Position numbers and translations under genes: made by a program. This document shows positions 46,501-52,322 of a DNA stretch of 64,000 nt, in pieces (position 1 is the first letter of the stretch; the number at the start of each line of letters is the position of its first letter). The notes below the pieces were generated by a model, which worked only from the letters and a program-made list of their open reading frames with translations, was not told where the DNA came from and searched no databases. The stretch is from CAWEHU01 sp963808965 (GTDB lineage Bacteria > Pseudomonadota > Alphaproteobacteria > Acetobacterales > Acetobacteraceae): assembly GCA_963808965.1 (NCBI GenBank), contig CAWEHU010000026.1:74930-138929 (forward strand). The letters are read 5' to 3'.

Positions 46501-46598
46501 CCGGGCACGCGATCATGGATCGGGATCGCGATCTCGCCAGCGCCCGGGCGGGCGGCGAGTGGATCGCCCAACTGACTCAGGATGTCGAGCGAGGACAC
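43557..46598 (-). CDS. Cation-transporting P-type ATPase with N-terminal HMA2-like domain (two compensating frameshifts)
   Basis: About 1013 residues. Residues ~20-95 form an HMA2-like domain (IPIHDRVPGRIRWSVRSLKG), followed by the cation ATPase N-terminus (GLSARTAKERLAEHGANALP). Between about 46049 (extra A in GGGAGG) and 45328-45334 the true sequence lies in another frame: LTGESLPVEKR and VAAIPEGLPAVATTTLALGI. The main frame resumes with CFDKTGTLTLNQM, KGSPAEVLDLC and MAGDGINDSPALKAADVGVA. Transport-site residues resemble SERCA/P2A pumps: E in PEGL, N and E in LLATNLSEILVV, N and D in LLWINLVSDVLPGL. A divalent cation (Ca or Mn) is thus more likely than a soft metal. Three DUF5132-like genes precede it. 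Confidence 0.88.
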   Translation of the reverse strand: MSSLDILSQLGDPLAARPGAGEIAIPIHDRVPGRIRWSVRSLKGNPGLKVLLETGLLDLSGIHSAQASTETGNLLTRFDPGIPAARIGEWIAALVRGEIVPSAQVSASAEWHSEPASDVLAALDTSGSGGLSARTAKERLAEHGANALPPPVSRTGLSIFFSQFQTLPIAVLAVAGGILAAGGRRGRGRRDPERPRIQWRARRRRREPVGAHHPIARLDRAGACSGRARWGGAAGPPGTPRSRRYHPAASRPHRSRGCARDLRPGSTGGRSDADRREFAGRETGGAGPSELAFGRTGQHGVPRDRRYRGQRRGGRGGDRDAHRDRPYPATRGRYGRPADSVAARAGPSWGAARLGLARRLWGRDGGRRAAWDRAGAAAALGRVPRGRGDSRGSASRRDHHARARHRGHAQARGAGAPARCRREVLASVGVVCFDKTGTLTLNQMHVTEIACEGRRLEAGPDGALADAAGQRLRVPAEPDADHPLEWLLRIGALCSDAGIEEGEGASGFTGSATEGALLRLAFDAGVDVTALRTAYPRLAAHHRSARHRFMLTAHGRPDADDTALLAVKGSPAEVLDLCAWELRDGAPEPLSPERRTAILHTNERMASDALRVLGFAFGSAAIDMVAGAEVELAAAATGLTWVGLAGMADPVRPGAEALLSALQGAGLRTVMMTGDQVATARAVAARLGLSGGAPVEVFDVADLGGLDADALAASAKRAHVFARVSPAQKLHIIRALQAAGERVAMAGDGINDSPALKAADVGVAMGGTASSEAAREAGDVVLPTDDLAKLAVAVERGRATYVNVRKSIRYLLATNLSEILVVLGATSAGFGEPLTVMQLLWINLVSDVLPGLGLAFEPPEPGLMQRPPNAERDVVGRDALGQLAAEGGMIAGGSLVALAWGAARHGAGPEARTMAFGSLVAAQLLHALTARSDRNGLFAGRPGALPPNRPLASLLAASAAIQALGLLVPGLRRALGVVALGPADLAVSTVAGVLPYLANEALKAVRNARSAAQ

Positions 46599-46616
46599 GC
46601 CGGCCCGCCAGCCCGA

Positions 46617-46904
46617 TCAGGCGGGCTGGTTCTCGGAACTCGTGCTCTGCGGTCCGCTTGTCGCCCGCTCCGCGTCGACGCGGGCCTCGGCCGCTACGTC
46701 GCTGGCCATCTCACCAAGTTGCGCGACAGCCTGACGCCCGCGATCATAAGCCAGGATGCCTCCCTTGATCGCGGCCTTGGCGGCCGGACGTAACAGGCTG
46801 CCGATGGCTGGGGCGACCACGGGGACGAGAACGGTCGCGCCGACCGCCACGACCACGCCCGTCACGATGTTCCCGCCCTTGAACATGTCCTCGAAGAACG
46901 CCAT
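46617..46904 (-). CDS. DUF5132 small membrane protein
   Basis: A 95-residue protein starting MAFFEDMFKGGNIVTGVVVA, with a long hydrophobic helix (GVVVAVGATVLVPVVAPAIG), the SLLRPAAKAAIKGGILAYDR core and an acidic helical tail. This is the best DUF5132 match of the four paralogues. It ends 18 bases before the P-type ATPase start and is probably co-transcribed with it. Confidence 0.8.
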   Translation of the reverse strand: MAFFEDMFKGGNIVTGVVVAVGATVLVPVVAPAIGSLLRPAAKAAIKGGILAYDRGRQAVAQLGEMASDVAAEARVDAERATSGPQSTSSENQPA

Positions 46905-46976
46905 GCGTGCCTGCTCCTTTGTTTAAGGCGCGTCTGACCACCAGGTGCGCCGGAATGTCCCGTCCCGCTTCGCTCG

Positions 46977-47284
46977 CTAGGACTCGGTCGCCGACTCGCG
47001 ACGCTTGTGCCGGGACGGCTTCGACGGCTCTTCCGGGGCGGCAGTCGCCGAAGAAGCGGCCAGTTCGAGCTGCGCCTCGGTCACGAGATCGCCCACGGCC
47101 GCGGTGATCGGCTCCATCGGTACTGCGATAAAGCGTGATCCCGGTACGCATCGCAGCCTTCGCGGCAGGCCGCAGCCATTGCGACACGGCGGGTGCGAGG
47201 ACCGGGACGAGCAGGGCCGCGCCGGCTCCGATCGCGAAGTCCGGCCGGGTTCGCCACCTTCGTAACGTCTTCCAGTATTGCCAC
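46977..47284 (-). CDS. DUF5132-like small membrane protein (two frameshifts)
   Basis: Starts with GTG at 47284 (MAILEDVTKVANPAG). Removing one base near 47240 gives FAIGAGAALLVPVLAPAV and QWLRPAAKAAMRTGITLY. Removing another near 47120 gives VPMEPITAAVGDLVTEAQLE and a Lys/Arg-rich end. The span is two bases over a multiple of three, matching two insertions. Reconstructed length about 101 residues. It lies between two other DUF5132-like genes on the same strand. Confidence 0.68.
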
Positions 47285-47310
47285 GCCTGTTCTCCTCTAA
47301 GCTGCGTGCT

Positions 47311-47769
47311 CTACGTCGGGGCCAGCGTTGCCGAGAGCTCGTCCAACACTGCCGCCTTCGCGCCCGTGTGACGCGACCGCTCCCGGTGAAGCGCGTGCCG
47401 CAGCGCGGTGATGTGCCTGTCGTAGCGGGCTGACCGATCATGCTGACTGCGCCCGTAGCGCCGGGCCCGAGTGTGCGCGACGTGCTTGAAGCGCTCGACG
47501 GCGGCGCGGGCCGCCCCTTGCCGGTCCTGCGGAGGGTCCGGGCTCGACAAGCTTGCGAGCACGCCTTTCAGCGCGTGGTCCGCCAGCTTGTCGATGATGC
47601 CTCCCTCCGCCTCCAACTCGCACTCCAGGAACAGCGAGAGACCGTTCTTGACCAGCGAGCGGACCGGGGGAGACAGGTGGGGCAACACCTTGGGCAAAAC
47701 CAGCGCCGTCCCGCCGACGGCGAGAGCGACGACCAGATTGCCCTTCAGCATGTCCTCGACCAGCGCCAT
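47311..47769 (-). CDS. DUF5132-like protein with extended C-terminus
   Basis: Starts MALVEDMLKGNLVVALAVGG at 47769, has a hydrophobic segment and the divergent core SPPVRSLVKNGLSLFLECEL. It then continues with an Asp/Arg/His-rich tail of ~90 residues (ARRYGRSQHDRSARYDRHIT) not present in the other paralogues. Total 152 residues. First gene of the leftward DUF5132-ATPase run; its promoter should be in the 202 bases shared with phnM. Confidence 0.68.
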   Translation of the reverse strand: MALVEDMLKGNLVVALAVGGTALVLPKVLPHLSPPVRSLVKNGLSLFLECELEAEGGIIDKLADHALKGVLASLSSPDPPQDRQGAARAAVERFKHVAHTRARRYGRSQHDRSARYDRHITALRHALHRERSRHTGAKAAVLDELSATLAPT

Positions 47770-47971
47770 GCCGATCCCCGTGTTGCCGATGCGATATCCG
47801 GGATTACGCACCAGGACCCGGCCGGTACCGGCGGCGACCTTCAAATCCTAATGAACCCGTCCCCTTCTCGGGCGAGCCCGCAACGAATTCGTCACTTTCG
47901 GTCGCGATAAAGGACGTTCGCGGCGCGGAGGCGGATCGGCTAACTCCATGCTGCCGCCATCAGGATGCCAG

Positions 47972-49112
47972 ATGACCGATGAGCTGATACTCACGAATGC
48001 CCGGCTCGTGCTGCCCGGGTCGGTGGTCGCGGGCACGATCGTACTTCGGGAGCGGCAGATCGCCGAGATATCGGAGCATCGCTCCGCCGTACCGGGCAGC
48101 CTGGACATGGACGGGGATTACCTGATCCCCGGCGTCGTGGACGTCCATACCGACAATCTCGAACGGCAGGTGCAACCCCGCAGCAACGCCCGCTGGCCAT
48201 CGCGCTCGGCCATGATCGCGCACGACGCTCAATGCGCAGCGGCCGGCGTGACGACCGTGCTCGACGCGCTCTGCATCGGCGATCTCGGATTCGCGGATGA
48301 CCGCATCCGCACCTGCCGCGAAGGGGTCGCCGATCTCGACGCCCTCGCCGGCACCGAGCTGCTCAAGGCCGAGCACTTCCTGCACCTTCGCTGCGAGCTG
48401 CCCGCGCCCGACATGCCGGATTTGCTCGATCCTGTCGCGGACCATCCGCGCGTGCGCCTGATCAGTCTCATGGACCACAGCCCGGGCGTCGGCCAGTACG
48501 CCGACCTGGACTATTACCGCCAGCTTCGCCGCAAGCACGGCGTGCCCGATGCCGATATCGAGCGTCGGATCACCGAATTGGCGGAGCAGCGCCGGCGGTT
48601 TCGCGATCCGAACCGGCTCGCCCTGCTCGCCCGTGTCGCCGGGCTCGGCATCGCGCTCGCAAGCCACGACGACCGCACCGAGGCGGATGTCCGCGAGAAC
48701 GCCGCCGACGGCATCCGCATCAGCGAGTTTCCCGTCAGCATGGAGGCCGCGCGCGCGGCGAAGGCCGCCGGGATCAAGGTGATCGCCGGCGCGCCGAACA
48801 TCGTGCGGGGGGGTTCGCATTCCGGCAATGTCGGGGCCGCCGATCTGGTGCGCGCCGGCGCCGTGGACGCCTTCGCATCAGACTACGTGCCGGCGAGCCT
48901 CGTGGAAGCCGCCTTCCTGTGCGCGGCTGATACGGGGATCGGCCTGCCCGACGGCGATCGGGCTCGTCACGCATCGGCCGGCGCGCATGGCGGGCCTCGC
49001 CGATCGCGGACGGCTGGAGCCGGGGTTGCGCGCCGATCTGGTCCGCGTGCGGACGCATGAGGGGCTGCCGGTGGTGCGCCAGGTCTGGCGCGCGGGCGAG
49101 CGGGTCGCCTGA
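47972..49112 (+). CDS. phnM: Alpha-D-ribose 1-methylphosphonate 5-triphosphate diphosphatase (one frameshift)
   Basis: Amidohydrolase-fold enzyme of the C-P lyase pathway that removes pyrophosphate from the ribose 5-triphosphate intermediate. Motifs: IPGVVDVHTDNLERQVQPR (metal HxT/HxD region), SLMDHSPGVGQYADLDYYRQ, ALASHDDRTEADV and SEFPVSMEAARAAKAAGI. One extra G at 48951-48955 shifts the frame between TGIGLPD and AIGLVTHRPARMAGLADRGR. The normal end GLPVVRQVWRAGERVA follows. The span is one base over a multiple of three. No other phn genes except the DUF1045 neighbour are in the window. Confidence 0.92.
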
Positions 49113-49116
49113 GGTC

Positions 49117-49800
49117 ATGGACGCGGGCGGCCGGGTTGCCGCGTATTACGCTCCGTTGCCCGATGACCTGCTCTTCGCGGCGGGGGCGACTTGGCTGGGC
49201 CGCGACCCCGAGAGCGGAGCGCCCGCGCCGCAACCCGACTTGCCGGGCATCGCCGGGATAACGGAGGCGGCGCGGGTCTACGGGCTCCACGCTACGCTCA
49301 AGCCGCCGATGCGGCTCGCGCCCGGCAAGCTTTGGTACCAACTGGTGGAGACGGCCCGGAAGCTCGCCCGCAGCATAGCCCCCTTCGACCTACCGCCGCT
49401 CGCCGTCGCGGACGTGGACGGCTTTCTCGCCTTGCGCGAGACCGCGCCTTGCCCAGCGCTCCAGGCCTTCGCCGATGCCTGCGTCGAACAGCTCGATCCG
49501 TTTCGTGCGCCGGCGCCGGAGGAGGAACTGGCTCGCCGCCGCCGCGGCGGGCTGACCCCCGCGCAGGACGCCATGCTGACGCGCTGGGGTTATCCGTACG
49601 TGTTCGGCACTTGGTTCTTTCACATGACGCTAACGCGACGCTTGAGCCAGGAGGAGAAATGCTTTTGGCGGCCGCGCGCGGAGGCGCATTTCGGGCGCGC
49701 GCTGTCCGTGCCGCGCCGTGTCGTGGATCTCTGCCTTTTCACGCAGCGCTCGCCCGCGGAGCCGTTCGTCATCGCGGAGCGGCTGCCGCTCGGCGGTTAA
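49117..49800 (+). CDS. DUF1045 protein, 2H phosphoesterase of phosphonate metabolism
   Basis: Two HxT motifs mark the 2H phosphoesterase fold: YGLHATLKPPMRL near residue 50 and WFFHMTLTRRLS near residue 168. The start YYAPLPDDLLFAAGATWLGR and RWGYPYVFGTWFFH match the DUF1045 family that accompanies C-P lyase genes. Such enzymes may open cyclic phosphates formed by C-P lyase (family knowledge). It begins 4 bases after the phnM stop; the ATG at 49117 is preferred to upstream frame starts inside phnM. Confidence 0.87.
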   Translation: MDAGGRVAAYYAPLPDDLLFAAGATWLGRDPESGAPAPQPDLPGIAGITEAARVYGLHATLKPPMRLAPGKLWYQLVETARKLARSIAPFDLPPLAVADVDGFLALRETAPCPALQAFADACVEQLDPFRAPAPEEELARRRRGGLTPAQDAMLTRWGYPYVFGTWFFHMTLTRRLSQEEKCFWRPRAEAHFGRALSVPRRVVDLCLFTQRSPAEPFVIAERLPLGG

Positions 49801-49866
49801 CGCGCGAAATCTCGCGCGACGGCGGCGGCGCTCCCGCGTTCTTTCCGCCGAAGCGGAGGAGAGGCC

Positions 49867-49998
49867 ATGTTCACCACACGTCCGGAGATCGCCGGCACGT
49901 TCGGCGTGGTCGCCAGCACGCACTGGATCGCGAGCCAAGTGGGAATGGCCGTGCTGGAGCGAGGCGGCAACGCGTTCGACGCGGCGGCGGCGGCGGGA
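49867..49998 (+). pseudogene. ggt: Gamma-glutamyltransferase, N-terminal fragment cut at the contig junction
   Basis: An ATG after a GGAGGAGAGG ribosome binding site opens a frame reading GTFGVVASTHWIASQVGMAV, then LERGGNAFDAAAAAG, the exact N-terminal pattern of gamma-glutamyltransferase proenzymes. Homology stops abruptly at the AAAAAG stretch. The following bases encode, on the other strand, part of an acidobacterial-type protein. The rest of the enzyme, including its catalytic Thr, is absent. Confidence 0.8.
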
Positions 49999-50005
49999 CG
50001 TATTC
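49990..50005. other. Junction between alphaproteobacterial and acidobacterial sequence
   Basis: Left of about 49,998 lies a ggt frame in GC-rich DNA; right of it lies the truncated C-terminal side of a minus-strand gene whose homologues I associate with Acidobacteria. Neither gene continues across. No insertion sequence, tRNA or direct repeat marks the point; the IS at 50361 is 360 bases further on. A GCGGCGG run immediately left may have assisted a false join. Confidence 0.7.
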
Positions 50006-50247
50006 GTAACCTGCGAAAACAAAGCATTGAACGCGCCCCCGCCCCACGTGACCGGCCCCACGGTCTCTTTCGCGAAGTTGTCCCACTTCTCCCGCGTAGT
50101 CTGCAGAGGCGCCAATCCAGTGTCCGATGGATTTCCCACCACCGAAATCGCCCCCGGCGAGATCGCCCGCGACCCATCCTGCGCACACGCAAATGCCGCG
50201 AATATCAAGAGACTCCAGATCCGCCAGCCAATCCATCGCGTCGCCAT
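49998..50247 (-). CDS. Conserved acidobacterial-type secreted protein, C-terminus cut at the junction
   Basis: Starts MATRWIGWRIWSLLIFAAFA with a signal peptide ending at ACAQ. The mature part reads LAPLQTTREKWDNFAKETVG and PVTWGGGAFNALFSQVTN, where homology ends at the junction. The EKW..F..ETVGP..... AFNA pattern is common to a group of acidobacterial proteins of unknown function. Only ~82 residues remain. Confidence 0.6.
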
Positions 50248-50324
50248 GTTGCTCCGTTGCGTCGGGTTTAGATGAGGATCACACGAACTCCGGTTGGCGC
50301 TGCAAGGTGCCGATTCGGCAAACC

Positions 50325-50341
50325 CTCGCGAAAATTCCTCT
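50325..50341. repeat. 17-bp direct repeat, left copy
   Basis: The sequence CTCGCGAAAATTCCTCT occurs here and again at 51618-51634, one on each side of the ISNCY element, but 20-30 bases outside its terminal repeats. It is therefore not the target-site duplication of that element. Confidence 0.75.
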
Positions 50342-50360
50342 GTCGGTAGCAACGTGATTT

Positions 50361-51587
50361 TGTCACCCTAACAGCAGAATGAAAATGTCACCCTGGCGGA
50401 GCCAGGGTGTGTTGCAGACGGGTGTCGCCGTAGTACAGGGAGACGCGACCGTCAAGAGCCTGATAGAGCTGAACCTTGGCGCCAGCGAAGCTGAAGCGGC
50501 GGGCTTGCTGGGGGATCTGAAAGCGAAGGCCTTCCCACTGTACGACATTGTCGTTACCTACGACGCGCTCATGAACGAAGCAGCAGATGCGGTCGAGATT
50601 GTCAGGTGCCGGACGCCAAGCGAGATCGGTTTGGCGCGCCGTCCGGGCGAAGCGACGGTTGTAGTCGGTGATGAATGGCTGCAGGATTAGGTTGGCGGAG
50701 CGCAGATCAGAGGCACCGGCCAGGCGGAGTTCGCTGGTGAGTCGATCCTGCAAAACGCCCCAAAGACGCTCGACCCGGCCTTTGGCTTGTGGGGATTGAG
50801 CGGCGATAAAGGTGATGCCGAGTTGTTGGAGGGCGCGTCCGAACTGAGTGGTGTGACGCTTGCCGGCCAGCTGTTCCTGGAGAGTCCAGAACTCGTCGTT
50901 GCGGACAAAGATGCCGCTGCGATCGCCGTAGAAGGCCAGCGGCACACCGTGACGGCGCAAGAGCTGACGAAGCAGAGAGAGGTAGCCAAAGGCGGTCTCA
51001 GAAGGAAAGAACTGTGCGGCCAGGATTTTTCCTGTGGCATCGTCTTGCATGCCCAGGGCGGTGAGGCGTGGACCGCGTCCCTGCAGCCAGTCATGGGGCG
51101 AGCCATCGAGCTGCACCAGTTCTCCGATACGAGCCGATCGCAGGCGCCGCTGACGATGGGCCGGGGCACGGCGCTTTCTGGGCGAGCCCAGACCGGCCTG
51201 TCGCAGCAGGCGGCGCAGGGTCTCCCGGCTGAGGGAGAAGCCCTCGACCTCGCAGAGTTTTTCGCAGAGATGGTGATCGTTGAAACCAGCATAGGTGGTA
51301 CGAGCCAGCCGCAGGATGGAGCGGTGTTCCTGAGCGGGCAAGCGATGGGGGCTGGGCCGTCCGCGGTTGGCGTGTGCCAGAGCCGCCTCCCCGTCTTCGC
51401 GCAAGCGTTTCTTGAGACGTTTGACATGACGGATGCTAAGCGAGAGCAGTTCGGCGGCTTTGGCACACGCCATGTCTCCTTTCACGCAAGCAGATATGAC
51501 ACTCACTCGTTGCAGTTCCTTTTGACTCAACGCGAACGTCCTTCCTCTCATGGGGTGACATTTTCACGTTGCCGTTAAGGGGTGACA
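50361..51587 (-). mobile_element. ISNCY-type insertion sequence, complete
   Basis: About 1227 bases bounded by inverted repeats that start TGTCACCC on both ends. Each end also has an internal second copy (GAAAATGTCACCC at 50381-50393 and GGGTGACATTTTC at 51553-51565), giving ~33-base imperfect terminal repeats (AACAGCAGAATGAAAATGTC against AACGGCAACGTGAAAATGTC). It carries one intact transposase gene. No clear target duplication was found. It sits wholly in the acidobacterial half. Confidence 0.82.
50388..51551 (-). CDS. ISNCY-family DDE transposase
   Basis: A 387-residue transposase with an intact frame. The N-terminal HTH region is MACAKAAELLSLSIRHVKRL, followed by GDGEAAL-type linker sequence and a second HTH (LRRLLRQAGLGSPRKRRAPA). 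The DDE core is visible as VQLDGSPHDWLQGRGPRLTA (first Asp), FYGDRSGIF (second Asp) and SPQAKGRVERLWGVLQDRLT (Glu). The C-terminal RRFSFAGAKVQLYQALDGRV segment is typical of this IS group. Confidence 0.88.
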   Translation of the reverse strand: MRGRTFALSQKELQRVSVISACVKGDMACAKAAELLSLSIRHVKRLKKRLREDGEAALAHANRGRPSPHRLPAQEHRSILRLARTTYAGFNDHHLCEKLCEVEGFSLSRETLRRLLRQAGLGSPRKRRAPAHRQRRLRSARIGELVQLDGSPHDWLQGRGPRLTALGMQDDATGKILAAQFFPSETAFGYLSLLRQLLRRHGVPLAFYGDRSGIFVRNDEFWTLQEQLAGKRHTTQFGRALQQLGITFIAAQSPQAKGRVERLWGVLQDRLTSELRLAGASDLRSANLILQPFITDYNRRFARTARQTDLAWRPAPDNLDRICCFVHERVVGNDNVVQWEGLRFQIPQQARRFSFAGAKVQLYQALDGRVSLYYGDTRLQHTLAPPG

Positions 51588-51606
51588 GAATTATGGAGCT
51601 AAGACA

Positions 51607-51634
51607 CTCGCGAAAATCTCGCGAAAATTCCTCT
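51607..51634. repeat. Tandem CTCGCGAAAAT plus right copy of the 17-bp repeat
   Basis: CTCGCGAAAAT is present twice in tandem (51607-51617 and 51618-51628), the second running on as TTCCTCT... to match the left copy at 50325. The block lies ~90-110 bases upstream of the secreted-protein operon at 51720. Confidence 0.7.
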
Positions 51635-51719
51635 AGTCTTAAGCCCAAGAGTGCGGTAGACTTTGCAGCCCGGTAGCCCTCGTTCCCCCAAGGAGCGTTC
51701 TAGGTCGTCTGCCGCATTC

Positions 51720-52322
51720 ATGAGAACACCATCTTTACTCCCTCTGTGCGCCCTCGCTGTTCTGTGCTTTTTGTGCCCATCGCCCGCCGACTCTCAGGTG
51801 AGTGCAAGAACCCTCTCCCGTTCGCTCGATCAGCTCGTCCAGGAAGCCGATTGCATCGTCCACGGCGTTGTGCTGTCCCGCACCATCGAGCCTCATCCCC
51901 ATTTGCGGAACCTTATGACGCAGGTTGTCACCCTGAAGGTGGCCGAAACATATAAGGGAAGAGCGCAAAAAACTTTGGTTTTCCGGCAGTACGTTGGGAA
52001 TGTCGCACAGGGCAACCCCGCGTCGGACTATCACAAGGGCGAAGAAATGATTCTGCTGCTGGGGCCTGTATCCGAATACGGCTTGAGCAGTCCGGCAGGA
52101 CTCGAGCAGGGCCGCTTCCGTATTACTCTCGATCGCGCACACCGCCCGATTGCGGTAAATGGTCGCGGCAACGTGGGCCTTTTTGACCGTGTGGAGCAGG
52201 CTGCGCGCGCCCGGAATGCCCCACTTTCGCCCCACCTCACTACCGTGCTGCGCCAGATGCCTGCCCCGTTGCTCGTTACAGATTTGGAGCAGATCATCCG
52301 CACGTTTGCGAGGTCTCGCTGA
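51720..52322 (+). CDS. Secreted hypothetical protein, first gene of a coupled operon
   Basis: Signal peptide LLPLCALAVLCFLCPSPADS at the N-terminus, then a ~175-residue domain: LDQLVQEADCIVHGVVLSRT, MTQVVTLKVAETYKGRAQKT and ASDYHKGEEMILLLGPVSEY. Proteins with this VxxGxVxxxxS..VxxVYKG pattern occur in Acidobacteria beside secreted metalloproteases. Function unknown. The stop overlaps the next ATG (TGATG), so translation is coupled. The ATG at 51720 is chosen because it gives the signal peptide directly. Confidence 0.7.
   Translation: MRTPSLLPLCALAVLCFLCPSPADSQVSARTLSRSLDQLVQEADCIVHGVVLSRTIEPHPHLRNLMTQVVTLKVAETYKGRAQKTLVFRQYVGNVAQGNPASDYHKGEEMILLLGPVSEYGLSSPAGLEQGRFRITLDRAHRPIAVNGRGNVGLFDRVEQAARARNAPLSPHLTTVLRQMPAPLLVTDLEQIIRTFARSR

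Noticed and set aside
40881..47769. Annotation as a ferrosome (fez) cluster
   Set aside because: The pump has PEGL and P2A-type residues rather than the P1B-6 pattern expected for FezB, and no other fez gene was recognised. The resemblance is kept only as a hypothesis.
50361..51587. The ISNCY element as the cause of the two-phylum join
   Set aside because: Acidobacterial-type sequence already begins at about 49,998, some 360 bases before the element, so the IS lies entirely on one side.
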